Part shown: positions 12,791 through 25,250 of the stretch, one piece after another
How the letters are laid out: each line of letters opens with the position of its first letter
Numbering within the stretch: the stretch's first letter is position 1
NCBI GenBank assembly: GCA_030549335.1
Contig: CM060188.1
Location: forward strand, 3,782,001-3,846,000
Direction: 5' to 3'
DNA from: Pontederia crassipes
Lineage: Eukaryota > Streptophyta > Magnoliopsida > Commelinales > Pontederiaceae
Length of the DNA: 64,000 nucleotides
Notes under the pieces: model-generated
Databases searched by the model: none
Told to the model about the DNA's origin: nothing
Seen by the model: the letters and a program-made list of their open reading frames with translations, nothing else
Made by a program: the position numbers and the translations under genes

Positions 12791-13800
12791 CTGAGAAATC
12801 AAGCCCAACCTCTTGGTTTTTAATATTAATTATGATATTCTATCACAGTCATTAGGGCTCGTTATAACCTCGAATTGTCATTAGTGAGAAATTTATTTTT
12901 TATCCTCTCCTATATTCCCCTGTTAAAATATGATTATTAAAAATAAATTATCATTATATTCAATCATTTTAATTGTTTTTTTTTCTATCCAATTTAAGGT
13001 TTTCCTTTTTTTTCTTAAATTCCTTTTATACCTTAATTTTCACACAAGTTAATAGTATATATACTTCTATTTTCATCGAAATTCCAAGGGTCCAATTGAA
13101 AATTATTTCACCCTAAGAATTGTTTTGAGACCGCCTTCCTCTAAGGATTTATTTTTTTAATAATCCATATTTATATTTTTGTATATTTTATAAATCACAT
13201 CTGATTGAATATTTAAAATTAATATCATAATCTTATAACTCAAATATTATATTCAACAATGAATTATAATTATTTATAAATGATCAAAAAGGTGGGATTT
13301 GCGCATGGGTGTTCTTTTATTCCGACCATCTCCATCCACCAATTCCTTTTTTATTTTTATTTTTTATATTTCTAAGATTGTGCAGAAGCTACCATTTTCT
13401 CATCTCTACATAGTTCACTTCAGCGTATTACAAGAACACAATTCTCTTTTTACTTTTGCACGTGCAATAAATGACATGCCACAATTAAGAATTTATTTGG
13501 ATGGTGAAGGGATAGAGTGACAAAGTAGTTAAATTATGTTTGATTATATTTTTTATTTAAGTTAAAAAAATGGGATGGAATAGATAAATCATTTAAATAT
13601 TATATTTTTTCCTTTCATCAAATTAGTAGAATGAGAAGAAATAAATAATTTTAGATAAATTAATCCCTCTTGTATTATCAAATAAAATTATTTTTCTTCT
13701 TACCAAATTAAAACATCTCTCTCTTCTATAAATTATTTTTTCTCTCATATAAACATATATTTATCTATCATTTTTTTATTTTTTAAAATAGACGAATAAA

Positions 13801-14355
13801 ATAAAGAATGTAATAAAAATAAAAAATAGGCAAAATAAAAAAATAGAAGAGAAAATAAATTAAATTGTAAAGTTATAAATATTTATTACTCATTAGATAT
13901 TATAAATAGTTTATATATGATAAATGATAAAAAAATCAAAATAAGTCATAAATCAATAAATAGTTTATATATAATAATCAAAGTCATAAATAATCAAAGT
14001 CATAAATATAAATAATTTATTACTCATTAGATATTAGTACTTAACTACCTATACTACCAAAAAAATTATATATAATATATTACTATTTATTATTTACTAT
14101 ATTTGTTAAATACTTACCAATTAATTTTATGTATAAGATTATAACTTATAAGTTATAAGATTCTCCTCTCACTCTCAACTCTCAAATAGTCAAAATCATA
14201 AATATTCTCCATTTTACTCATTAGATAAAGAATGCAATAAAAATAGAAAATAGGTAAAATATAAAAGAGAAAAATAAATTAAATTGTAAAGTAATAAATA
14301 TTTATTACTCATTAGATATTATAAATAGTTTATATATAATAAATGATAAAAAAAT
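13801..14355. repeat. Direct repeat pair, about 135 bp
   Basis: Two similar copies at 13801-13936 and 14225-14355, both starting ATAAAGAATG and containing TTATTACTCATTAGATATTA. They are separated by about 290 bp of AT-rich DNA. Confidence 0.8.
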
Positions 14356-15502
14356 AACTTTTTAATAAATAAAATGAACTTCCATTTTCTATATCATTAT
14401 TTTTTATAACTATTATCCAAACATAAAACTTTTCAACGACACACATTATCTCACCTCTCACTCCACCTCATCTCACCCCTTCATTAGTCAATTACTCACG
14501 TAAATCTCACATCTCTCGCTATTCTCAAATTTCATTTTTAAGGTCATCATGATAGAAATAAATATATATATATATACATATCACCTTTTAATCTCAATAT
14601 TAAATTAATCAAAGGCTAATAATTCTAACTTGTCATAAATTCGGGATGCACCCAAAAAAATTAAATGACATATGACTCTAGTAGTCTACTTATTGCAGCA
14701 AATAACTTACTCCTTATATTACAACACCGTCTTATATCTTATAAATATCAACCTTTTGCTCTTTCCACATAAATCTTTGGACGAATTTAGTCCCATTTTG
14801 GATCTGATCTGATCTCGTTGTTAATTGTATATATGTTTCACTTTTTTTTTAGCTTCAATTATAAGTATCGTGCCAATGGAATACTCATATTTGACGTATC
14901 ATGTCAAATGCATTAGTTTTCTATTTAAACTATTTTTTTTATGATCAAAGCAAGAGCTTTGATTCTCATGGTTATTTTTATGGGAGAATTAATGCTAATG
15001 CTAATGATGATTTTAATCGAGAAGATAAGCTAAAAAAAATGTTAAAAGAAAGACGGAAACAATTAATTTGTGGGTCCATAATGGTAATTATAATAGCCAA
15101 ATTCTAAATTTTCATGCCCTGTTTTAAATTTACTTTATTATATTTTGAGCATTGTTTTGCAGTAAAACAATGTTTTGTTGCATGTAAAAAATGTTATTTT
15201 CTACATTTAATATTCCCAAGTTAAGCACTCATTATGTCTCTTAAATGTGATAAAGATATTTAGTTTAACTTTATGAAGTATTCATTTTTTGCTCAGAAAG
15301 AAGATATTTTTGTTGCTTCTAGATCAAATAGGATAAGAATCAGTAAGTTGAAATGACAACGGGAAGAAATGTCGTCTTAATAATTTTCTTCATAGTGTAA
15401 GTTTCTAGAAGTCACCAGGTTCAGCCTAATAAAACAATCCAAAGGTGCACTTCACTTTTACGACTCACGAGACAATGAATTCTCCTACATTCAAATATTC
15501 AA

Positions 15503-15969
15503 TAGGAGATAGAGCGAGGGTTCAGCGGATCGATCCGATCCGATCCGCGAATTCGATGATCCGACTCAACTCATTCAAATTTTTTTATCCGCATTGATTT
15601 GCTTTGAAGATCCGACTATTTTATTTTTTTATCTTTTTTAGTTTTTACTCTATATTTTATATTTACAAATTTTAAAATATTAAAATAAAATATTTTAAAT
15701 GTGTAAAATATTATATAAATCTTTAACAAATTATCTTATGATTTGAAAATAAATATTATATTATATTTTTATATTAAATAATAGAAAAGTAATAAAAAAT
15801 TTAAAAGAAAAAAAGGGTTAGATTAGATCGTATCCAACTCTTCAAAGAGGACTAACCCGACCCGATCTGTTTCGTTCGATTTTGTTCGGATCGGGTTGGA
15901 TCATATCTAACCCTCCAAAGATGATTGACCCGACCCAAAATTGGACGGGTCGGGTCAAACTCACCCCTA
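15503..15969. mobile_element. hAT-like non-autonomous element, eroded
   Basis: The right end, read inward, begins TAGGGGTGAGTTTGACCC; the left end begins TAGGAGATAGAG and leads into GGATCGATCCGATCC. The ends contain GACCCGACCC/GATCCGATCC blocks and the core is AT-rich with no coding capacity, as in the copy at 32260-32633. Possible 8-bp target duplications (ATATTCAA and GTATTAAG) agree only partly, so the ends are approximate. Confidence 0.5.
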
Positions 15970-15989
15970 GTATTAAGCGATTTTTTCTT

Positions 15990-16198
15990 CGTCCATAGGT
16001 AAAATCTAAAGTTTAAGTTTACGTGAAATGCAAAATATTTTTATTGAAAATCTCACTTTAAGTACATATTTAAAGATGATCTTATTAAATTAGTTGAACT
16101 TATAAATCAATTTTTTAATATATAATGATGTTATGAGTTGAACAATTGATATCGCATTACAAATATGATAATATTTGGCCGGATGTCCAAAGAAAAAG
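15990..16198 (+). mobile_element. SINE relic (copy D)
   Basis: Very worn relative of the SINE at 45645-45838. Shared landmarks in order are TTTTTATTGAAAATCTCAC, GATGATCTTATTAAATTAGT, a central AT-rich part, GATAATATTTGGCCGGATGT and a short A-rich end. Boundaries are approximate. Confidence 0.5.
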
Positions 16199-16737
16199 TT
16201 CTCATGCTCAATGGGCCAGAGTAAAATGAACATAACTTAATATAAACAACTAAATTTGATTCAAGTGAAAAACACCTTATTTTGATCTGAATAAGGTCTA
16301 GATTTTTTTTTTTTTTCCTTGCATGGGATGATGGGGAAAATGCTCAGAAGGAATTCCCACATGATACGGCATAAGACTCGAATAATCAACGATCCACATG
16401 AATCGAGACAAAGATACTATTTTTTTTTCTACCCTTGGATTGGACTACGCTGCTCCTGAAGTGATAACCAAGAAAACGAAGACGCCGCTCCTGAAGTGAC
16501 AACCAAGAAAGCAAAGTTGAATTGTTCATGACTAGAAATGGAGAAGATGAATCCATTCACCGGGAAGAAGAACCAAAAAAAAAAGTGAGATGACGAATTG
16601 TTCTGAAAATCTCTGTAATAATAACTTGCATGCATGGCAGAATCATAGAAAGGAAAATTATTAAAAAAGAAGAGAGACAGATTCGACTGTAAACTAATTA
16701 GCCTCGGCAAGAAAGATGGCACCGGAAGAATTGCACG

Positions 16738-18117
16738 TCAGAGAAAGAGGCGGCCGTAATCATGGTCGAAATGCGCGGCGAACTCGTCCATCTCACTCTT
16801 CGGAAGCACGAAGCCTATTTGCAGGCCGCCTCCGCCTTCTCTGCTCTCCGCCAATGACATGGCCCCAGAGCTCACGATGGAGAGCACCTCCACCTTCTCC
16901 GGCCGACCCCATCCGAAGTCGACGCCGTAGACCTTGAACTGGGGCGACCCCGCGACGCTCAGCGGCTGCTCTGGGATTATGCGCGCGAACTTCTCGACCC
17001 ATTTGTCCACCCCATGCAGAGCATCCTTCTTGAACAGCTCGATGGACTTGCCGATGCCCTTGGCCGCCGTCACGAACCCGTCCGCCCCGACGAGGTCGCC
17101 TGCCTTGGCCTCCACGAAGCAGCACCCGACGCAGTTCCCGAAGTACTCCGCAGGCACCGGCGGGCGCAACCCGCTCCTGCAGTTGGTCGCGAAGCAGAGG
17201 TGGCAGGTCCGATCGCTCCCGTACCCTCGCGCTTTGACGAGGCAAACCCACACGTAGGCGAAGGCCACGGTGATGCTCGAGCAGTGGAACGAGGCGCATG
17301 TGCCTTCCGGCGGCGCTGCTTTGGCCGAGACCAACTCCTTGAGCCTTTTAATTTGATCGCCTCCGAGAGTGAACGAGGCGGAGACCTTGACGCTCGACGG
17401 TTCTTGCTCGTGCTCCGACCAGGATTCTGCAGCGCCCTGCCGCCCGAATGCCATACTGAAAACGGAGTAGAGCCCTAGAAGGTCGGATATCAGAGTCCTG
17501 TCGAAAACCGGGGACCGTGCAAGCACCGGCGTCGAGTCTCCGGATCTGCAACAAGCGGCCCACGATGAGAGGAAGCGCGTGGAGCTCGACCCGTCGCACG
17601 CCGCATGGTGCAGCGTCACGCCGATGGACACGCCGTGGTTCGGGAACACGGTCACCTGTATGGCCATCACGGGAAGACCGTCCGCGGACTTCGGCAGCGG
17701 CGGAACCAACCGCAGCAGCCTGCCCGCCTCGATCGGGCCGCTCCCGGAGAGCTCGACGAAGTCCTCGTCCTCGCACTCGACCACGGTGAACGCGACAGAG
17801 TCGCCTTCGACGTAGTGGATCTCCTGCCTTTCGTCGGAGCCCGGAACGAGCCGGATCTTGCCGGCGAGAGGATAGAAGTGCTGGAGAGCGAGGGACAGAG
17901 AAGACTTGAGGCCGGGGAGGGCGGAGAGGAGGAAGTGGGACGTGGGGTGCGGGAACCGGTAGAAGAAGACTCGCTCGACCGGCTTCATGTGCAGCCATAC
18001 GACGTCGAAGAAGGACAAGGGCAAGGACGCGTCGTCAGGGGCCGAGCCGCGCGGGGGAGCGACAGGAGAGCTCTCGAGGACGCGAAGGTGCGGCGGTGCT
18101 GTCGGAGAGGGGGCCAT
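16738..18117 (-). CDS. BAHD acyltransferase, malonyl/hydroxycinnamoyl-type
   Basis: Intact intronless gene for a 459-residue BAHD enzyme, which transfers an acyl group from acyl-CoA to an alcohol or sugar hydroxyl of a specialised metabolite, usually in the cytosol. HAACD at residues 171-175 supplies the catalytic His; DFGWG at 400-404 is the structural motif; YFGNC at 325-329 is typical of the anthocyanin/flavonoid glucoside malonyl- and acyl-transferase clade. Length matches the family. The start at 18117 is preferred over an in-frame ATG at 18150, because a TATA box at 18178-18184 puts transcription start near 18150 and only the inner Met is conserved in the pseudogene. GC content is much higher than in flanking DNA. 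It is the surviving member of a tandem pair with the pseudogene at 4253-10714. The substrate cannot be told from sequence. Confidence 0.95.
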   Translation of the reverse strand: MAPSPTAPPHLRVLESSPVAPPRGSAPDDASLPLSFFDVVWLHMKPVERVFFYRFPHPTSHFLLSALPGLKSSLSLALQHFYPLAGKIRLVPGSDERQEIHYVEGDSVAFTVVECEDEDFVELSGSGPIEAGRLLRLVPPLPKSADGLPVMAIQVTVFPNHGVSIGVTLHHAACDGSSSTRFLSSWAACCRSGDSTPVLARSPVFDRTLISDLLGLYSVFSMAFGRQGAAESWSEHEQEPSSVKVSASFTLGGDQIKRLKELVSAKAAPPEGTCASFHCSSITVAFAYVWVCLVKARGYGSDRTCHLCFATNCRSGLRPPVPAEYFGNCVGCCFVEAKAGDLVGADGFVTAAKGIGKSIELFKKDALHGVDKWVEKFARIIPEQPLSVAGSPQFKVYGVDFGWGRPEKVEVLSIVSSGAMSLAESREGGGGLQIGFVLPKSEMDEFAAHFDHDYGRLFL

Positions 18118-18177
18118 GATGGACGTGATCAGTTGCTGCTCTCCAGGCATATCCGAATGGCCCAGTCAGTGCGGTTC

Positions 18178-18184
18178 GTTTATA
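18178..18184 (-). promoter_or_regulatory. TATA box of BAHD gene
   Basis: TATAAAC on the minus strand about 61 bp before the chosen start codon. The same motif and flanks (GGCCACTCGAAGA nearby) occur before the pseudogene start. Confidence 0.7.
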
Positions 18185-18389
18185 GGAGGGAGGCCACTCG
18201 AAGAGACGAAGAAGGAGAAGAAGAAGACGGCAACATTGCACAATGCGTTATGTCGGTCTGTCACATTTAATATGTTTCTGTGTTTATGGCCCGAAGGCGT
18301 TCTCCTCGCAGTGTTGGCCAGCGGAGTCTTGTTCCCATATGGGCAAAAGGGTGAGGCCACTTTCCTTTTACTGTAATGAGGCGGGCGAT

Positions 18390-21366
18390 GAGTTCCTAAA
18401 AATATATGATAAATCAAGGGTGCATTTAATGTTTCTAAATAAATTATTACTTCAGCAATATAATATATATATTATTAAATTATTGTTCGTATTTTTTATG
18501 ACTCAAGTGAACACGTGAATTTAGCTCAGATATTATTTTATAACATCTTCGTCTCAATTAATCATTTTGAACTTTTGATCCGCGTGAATTTAAAATACAT
18601 CTTGATAAATGAAAAATTAAATTAATTCATATTTTGCTCTTGTAGAATTATTTAATCAAATCGTATGTCCTTACAAGTATGAATTATTTTTACAGATCAA
18701 ATATGAAAAGAATCAATAAGTTGAAGGAAAAAATGAGAACATATTTAAAGAGAGATAAGAATATGGTAAACTTAAAATGGCATATAATATCATTAATTCA
18801 TTATTAATAACTTAATTTGTATGACCATTATACTATCAATAAATAAATAATATATATCGTATTTGGAATCAAGGGGCCTTAATATTATATTGTATTTTCT
18901 CTCACCGGAGACGAGAGAAGGAGATTCATTCCCATTTCGGGGACCAAAAGATTTTTTCCATATTTTATTAGCAATCAAACAGCTAAAATCAATCAGAAAG
19001 ATACCAACTGCAGTGGATTCAGAAATAGAATATATTTTTTGTTAAAAAAATTAAAGTTAGTATACTAAACTTGAGAAAAAAAATGTTGGAAAGTCAAAGG
19101 ACAGGTGATGAATAAATTTACATCAACTCTCATTTTTTTTCTTTAAGAGGGAAGATGATTGCTATCATTTCATAATTGCATCAATAGATATAGGGTTTCA
19201 TGAGTGTTATACCAATTCAAATGGATAGGACGGCCTTACCCATGCTTTCGCGATCGATGGATGATAGAAAATACGCGATTGAGATAAGTTTGAAAAAAAT
19301 GACGGTTAATTGATGTGGATCGCGTTTCATTGATATTTGTTTGCATGTTTGCCCTCATTGTCGACTGGCGCGCTGCCGACGATTCAAAGCCTCGCCCTTG
19401 TCGATGGAGTGTCAATGGTAAACTCACAATGTCGACAATGAAGGATGATGTCCGTAAACTCGTGAGCGTGGTCGACGACGGTGAGTTCACGAGCGTGGTT
19501 GATGACGGTGTTGTAGAGAGGCTTGATGTGGCCATTAGGAAGAGACTAGAAGGGGGAGATGGCGTAGACCACTAGTTCTGTTGCCCTCAACGACTTCGCC
19601 CTCCTCGTCGACCTCGCAGCCTCCGCACGACTTCACCTTCATCGTCAACCTTGTAATCGTCGAAAGAGGAGTTCCGTCAATGTCGACATCGTAGCCGCCT
19701 CCACGTCCCTAGAGCACACGAGATATGCAATCACCATAGTGCGATCAAATTGCCGCACGACTTCACCTTCGTCGTTGATCTCTCATCCGTCAAATGAGGA
19801 GTTCTATCGTCATCAACCTCGTAGCCATGTTGCCTCCATGTTCCTAGGGCACGCGAGATTTGTAATCACCAAACCATGATTGAACCATCGCACTACTTTG
19901 CCTTCGGCGTCAACTTCACAATCGTCGAAAGAGTTCTATCGTTGTCGACCTCGCAGTTGGTCATTAAACTCATAAATATATTGCTTAAATTAATTAATCA
20001 TAATTGGGATATAATAATAATTATTATTAACTAAAGATAATAATACAATAATTTATATATATATATATATATATTATGTTGCGGGCATGAGACGAATGCC
20101 ACGTATCCCACCGGACCAAACGTAGACAACATGAAATTTGGTGCAGTGACAGCTATCAAACATTTTTTCCTGCTTTCACTGTCGAAGTTACCAGATTTTT
20201 GAAACGTTTCCACGTCCTGCATTTTTTTTTGAGTTTGGCGCCCTTCGGTTGGTGTTGGCCCCAAATCTCACCCTCCATTTTATGTTGTTGCTGTCTCTGC
20301 CTCGTCGTCTAGAACTATAAATGACTCTTTTTTCTTTTCTTTTCTTTTTTTTTTTTCCTTTTTTTCCCGTTTCACATCCAGCATTGGAAAAGCGGCACCC
20401 AACTGAAAGAGTTATGCGACCAATTAATTATTAATTCAAAATTTTTTTCACCCTGGAATTCGACTAATTCATTAATCATATCAAATTTACATGGCAAAAA
20501 GCAAAAAACAATTCAATGAGAATTCGACTAATTCTTTTGCCTACCACTGCATGTTCATTTTTTTTCTACCAACCTATCGAATTCATCGAGGACTATTAAC
20601 ACATGACTAATTCGATATTGGAATGAAAGTTAAAGTCTTTGATCAACACGGAGGCTCTAAAGATCGATCTCGAAGTTATTAGCGTCCGCCGAACCTACGT
20701 CAATCGTCGTTGAATAAGAGGATCATAGTTCCACCTCTTTTTTTATTTAATATTTTTAAAAAAGAATTCAATTTCGCCGCTCTTAAAATTTTATGAATGT
20801 TATTTGTTGTATTTCTATTTAAGAATTTGTAATTTCATCGATATATATATATATATTGGATTTAAGGAATGTGTGGATTCAAACTGTGTGAATTCAAAAT
20901 AAATATATACATAATTTATTGTGTTTTACTTAAGTTTAAAAAATTATTATTATTATATTTTACCTGAATTGAAAATTATATTGGACTTCTCCTAAACATT
21001 TTTAGTTTGGCATAATTTATTTTTAAATATATATATATATATAATAATTACTATACTTTGCCCCTTCATTTTCAAGAAATCGACGTCCCAAACTATTGAA
21101 ATGTTGATTCACCGTTAAATTTGATTAAATTAATAATTATTCTAAGTTCACACGTCCCCCCATGAACAAATAAAAATTTTAACGAAAATTCGAATGGCAA
21201 GAAGACGTGACAAATTAAATCTCTTGATGCATGATTTTTTTTTCTTTTAGAAAAATAATAAAAGTGTAGGAAGTAATTAACGACCCAATCAACACATTTA
21301 GAAATTGATTGACCAAGTGCTCCAAGTTTTAAAAATAATATGTACGTAAGGATCAAATAGGACCAC
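18390..21366. other. Non-coding intergenic DNA
   Basis: AT-rich with no recognised gene. It holds a decayed tandem repeat (19587-19955), an (AT)n run near 20055-20075 and T-rich tracts near 20330-20370. Open frames at 19236-19575 lie beside the repeat and lack domains. Confidence 0.6.
19587..19955. repeat. Degenerate ~130-bp tandem repeat
   Basis: Two full copies and one partial, with landmarks GCACGACTTCACCTTC, GAGGAGTTC, CCTCGTAGCC, AGAGCACACGAGAT/AGGGCACGCGAGAT and TAATCACCA. It is GC-richer than its surroundings. Copies are diverged and carry no common open frame. Confidence 0.75.
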
Positions 21367-21643
21367 TGTAACGACCCCAATTTTTGAGAATTAGAAAAAT
21401 AATATTTTATTATTTATTTTGAGAAAATGACCATTAATATTATTATAATAAACAATTCCGAAAATAAAGGAAAATAGGGGAGGAGTTTAATTAAGGATAA
21501 AAATGTATTATGGGATATTTATTTAAATTCGGAATTATTTAATTACTAAAACAAATCAAAATTGTTAAAAGAGATTAATTAAAAGATTAAATTTGATTAG
21601 GATTGTAAGTTATAGATGAATTGGAGATAAAGATTTAAGAGCC

Positions 21644-21652
21644 CTATAAATA
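21644..21652 (+). promoter_or_regulatory. LTR TATA box
   Basis: CTATAAATA within the LTR, about 280 bp from its start; repeated identically at 27682-27690. It is the likely core promoter of the element. Confidence 0.65.
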
Positions 21653-21977
21653 AACATTGAAGGTTAGCCGTCAAAGGAATTTCATTTTCTTTGGTTCTTG
21701 GTGTCCGACGGCAAAGGCATGACAAGGCATGATTCAACGTCGAACGGCTACGAGGTACGTAGGGGGGATCCGTAGGTTCTTTGATTATTATTTTTTTTTT
21801 GGATTACTATTGCTACATGATAGTTTTAAAAAAAAAAGTTAATGGCCGAAGTAAAGAACGAATTGTTAGAAAAAAAAAAGGTTTGGCGCAGAAGGAGAAA
21901 GAAAAAAAAAAGAAAAAGTGATAAAAAAAAAGAGAATTGAAAGAGAGGCCGTGACATAAGCAAATAAAAAAAATGGC

Positions 21978-22183
21978 GTAAAGAGGAGAGAGGAGGAAGT
22001 ATAGAGAGAGGGGGAAATTGTGGCCAAGAGAGAGGAAGTAATAGAAGGTAGAGAGGAAAACAAAGTAATACGTGGATGAAGTAAAGAGGAGAGAGGAGGA
22101 AGTATAGAGAGAGGGGGAAATCGTGGCCAAGAGAGAGGAAGTAACAGAAGGTAGAGAGGAAAACAAAGTAATACGTGGATGAA
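21978..22183 (+). repeat. 103-bp tandem duplication in LTR
   Basis: Two units beginning GTAAAGAGGAGAGAGG, at 21978 and 22081. The same duplication is present in the right LTR at 28015 and 28118, so it predates the insertion. Confidence 0.92.
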
Positions 22184-24019
22184 GCGAATTGGAGAGAGAA
22201 GGAAGAAAAAAAAAAGGTGAAGGCACTTCGTGAATAGGAGAGAGGAAAGTAAATAAGAGGAATTGGGTTTGCTAGTCGAGAAAAAAAAATAGAAAACCAG
22301 GAGAGAGAAGGGAATTGAGAAAAGGAAATGAGAAAAAAAAAGGAGCAATTGGAAATGAGAAAAAAAAAGGGCCTACGTGAGATTGATAAGAAAAAAAAAA
22401 AGAAAAAGGCTTTCGTTAACTTTTACGCAGAAAGAGAAAAATGAATTTTTTTTAAAAGAAATTCATTTCTAGAATCTCTGGTCCAGCAAGGAAGAAATAA
22501 ATAAATAGATAAATATAGAGAAGAAGTCGAGAGTTAAGTATTTATTTTATTTAGATTAGTAATTTTAATTATGAGTTTTATAATATTTATCTTCCTATTC
22601 ATATTGTGATATATTGATTATATTATTGAATCGGTCTTCGTTAGTATATTCTGATTATCTATTATTATTATTTAAATATGATATATTGATTGTATTCTTA
22701 TTGATTGATCCTGATTAAATTATCACTATACTTGATTATATTATTATCATACCTGATAATAGTATTATCTTATCAAATCATATTGTCATCATATATGATC
22801 CTATTTTATTATCATATCCGATCTTATCATTGATTATGATATCGATCCGGTAGTCTTTCGGATTGGGTCTTGTTTCACCTAAATTAAATTGCTAAAAGAT
22901 AGACATTTTAGGTAAATAAGATAAAAGTCGAAAGCTACTGGGCTCATGTCTACTGATTGCCACTAAGCCGGGACCAATTGAATTGAATTGAATTGAATGG
23001 GGCAGATAGTGTAAAAACTATGGCTGTCCTGTGTATGGTCACTCGTCCCCCACCATACACGAACCCATTGAATCGTATTGGGCTTGCCGTGGCACTGATC
23101 CCCCACTGGCCTGCATGAAAGTGGCATGGTGTCCCTTAATTGACTGAGCGCTCCTCATTGAATTGGATAACTCCGAACATTATAAATTGAATTGAATTGA
23201 ATTAAAATTGAATCGAATTGAATTGGATTGAAATCGAATTGAATTGAATAGATCATGGTCATTTGGATACTGGCGTTGATTGGCATTGCCTCCGCCCATT
23301 GAATCGAATTGAATTGTAATTGACCAATGGCCATTGATATTGAATTGAAAATTATTAAATTGAATAGTGTCATAGTGATCAGACATTTAATTGCTAAATC
23401 AATATTGATCGATCATCTGATCTTTTTCTGATCCTTCCTATTGATTTATGACTTTATTGTCCTATTATTATATTGAATCATCGATCCAATTGATTAAGCA
23501 ATTATTAATTGCTATATCTATTGATTGGTCTTTTGACCATAACTTGATATAGTTGCTCATATTGATAAATCGTTATATTGTAAATTGATTATTGTATTGA
23601 TTGCTCAATTGACTCATCATTGATTATATCTTATTTTCGATTGAGCATATTGATTATTTAGTAGACCCTATGTACTGAGTATTTTTATACTCATGGATAT
23701 TTCCCTGTACCTGGATCCGTGCAGGTGAGAGTACTTTGATAGAGGATGATCCTGCAGGTGGCTATGCTCAGTGATAGACAGATGTTGCACATGTTCTAGA
23801 TTGAGTTGTCTAGTTTTTATTATTTCCGCATTTATTAGAATTGTGAACTTATTAATATTTTAATTATTTTGAATATAATGGATTATTAGTTGTTATTATT
23901 GAAAAAGTCTTCCGCATTTATTGTTTATATTCCGCAAAAATGTTTTATAGAAAATTGAGTAGCGCCTTTGGGACGACTCTGAGCACGTGAAAGTCACGTG
24001 GGTCTCGGGGCGTTACAAA

Positions 24020-24031
24020 AGGTATCAGAGC
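24020..24031 (+). other. gypsy primer-binding site
   Basis: AGGTATCAGAGC two bases after the LTR end; one mismatch to the initiator tRNA-Met complement TGGTATCAGAGC. Confidence 0.85.
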
Positions 24032-24399
24032 CTAAGGAGAGACACTTCTTAGCTGTCTCTAATAGATAGAATTGAGTCCATGTGCAACTGTCACGAGCAA
24101 CCACTGCAGCCATCCAGTAAGGTCAAGTAAGTTTTTCATTATGACATAGTCGTTGACTACTTACTTATGGAATTGTATTGTATTGTTTATTATTGAGTGA
24201 GCACAGATGTCTTTCAAGTTGATGACCTCTCATCAATTCTATCATGAACCGAGAAATAGATATCGATGATCGAATTCTCAAAGTGCAGAGGAGGATGGTC
24301 AAGCGGCCCAAGGCCCACAAGTAAATAATGAATGAATCAATGAACATCAAGAGGAACGTTCGAACCATGGATCATCATCATATGAATCTTGTTCAATGT

Positions 24400-25250
24400 A
24401 CAGAGACTATAGTAATACTAAGAGTCATGATGTTCCCCTTCACGATAATCGAAAAGAGATTGTTAAGTGTTTTCTCAACTTACAGTCTCCCCAATTTGAT
24501 GGGAAGGGTGACTTCGAGAAAGCCTATAGGTGGCTAGAAGAAATTGGCCAAACCCTAGTGAAGAAAGACTGCGGTGAGAACTGCAAGACTATATGTGCTA
24601 CGAGGCGTTTAACAGGTGACGTTAGGCATTGGTAGAACACAACAAAGGCTGCACATTCTCCGGAAAAGGACCTAATTTCTTGGAGAAAGTTTAAAAAGAT
24701 ATTCAAGGATCGCTATTACCTATTTCCCGAAGAGCGAGAAAATGGAAGGAATATCGAGATCTACAACAGGATACCATGACAGTCGAGGACTACATGATCG
24801 AATTCTTAAAGTTGGAGAAGTATGTTACTCGACGTCAATCAGAGAGGAATCGCGTTAAGCAATGGGTGGAAGGTCTCAAGCCAAGCCTCCGAGGACGGGT
24901 AAAATGTTGTAACTATCATACCCTTCAAGTTGCGAAAGAGTTTGCTACCATGCGTGAAAATGACGACATAACAAACGCAACTCAACCGAATCAAGAGGAT
25001 ATATATATAATGATCATAATCATATTTGGAGTAAAGATAGAAAACATCAAAGAAGAGAGAAGCGGCATCACGAAAACTACAACCGAGGAAAGTCATATCC
25101 AACACGGAATGATCCTCCACCACATAGAGAATCATATAATTACTGCCACAAAATGCATCTCGGTGAATGTTATTGGGCAATGGGTGCATGCCTAAATTGT
25201 GGCAAAATGAGTCACTTCGCAAGAGATTGCGATGAATCAAAATGGGTCGA
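24400..25250 (+). pseudogene. gypsy gag remnant
   Basis: Fragments in different frames match plant gypsy Gag: FLNLQSPQFDGKGDFEKAYR, RLTGDVRHW, then TVEDYMIEFLKLEKYV. A double zinc knuckle follows at about 25140-25230, with a first CHKMHLGEC-type finger and a second CLNCGKMSHFARDC (CX2CX4HX4C). In-frame stops and frameshifts separate these pieces. Gag would package the RNA; this copy cannot make an intact one. Confidence 0.9.

Larger units (their letters stand above)
12791..16737. other. AT-rich intergenic DNA with repeats
   Basis: No supportable gene. It contains a long direct repeat (13801-14355), a hAT-like element (about 15503-15969) and a worn SINE copy (about 15990-16198), annotated separately. 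The open frames at 13299-13520, 14901-15107 and 16429-16722 have no domain and atypical composition. The last few hundred bases are the 3' flank of the intact BAHD gene. Confidence 0.6.
21367..24017 (+). repeat. gypsy 5' LTR (2651 bp)
   Basis: Contains a TATA box, a purine-rich zone (about 21840-22500) with a 103-bp tandem duplication, and a zone of TTGAA/AATTG pentamers (about 22976-23380). Ends in CGTTACA. Confidence 0.97.

Noticed and set aside
18118-18150. Upstream in-frame ATG at 18150 as BAHD start
   Set aside because: It lies near the expected transcription start given the TATA box at 18178-18184 and is not conserved in the duplicate.
16716-18376. Long plus-strand open frames opposite the BAHD gene (up to 221 codons)
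   Set aside because: They arise from the high GC content of the minus-strand gene, have arginine/alanine-rich composition and no domain, and the same shadows occur over the pseudogene.
21813-22348. Minus-strand Phe/Ser/Leu-rich frames (also at 27635-28386)
   Set aside because: They are the complement of the purine-rich tract in both gypsy LTRs, including the duplicated 103-bp unit; not proteins.
23155-23386. Ile/Asn/Gln/Phe-rich frames in LTR (also at 29194-29425)
   Set aside because: Produced by AATTG/TTGAA pentamer repeats within the LTR.
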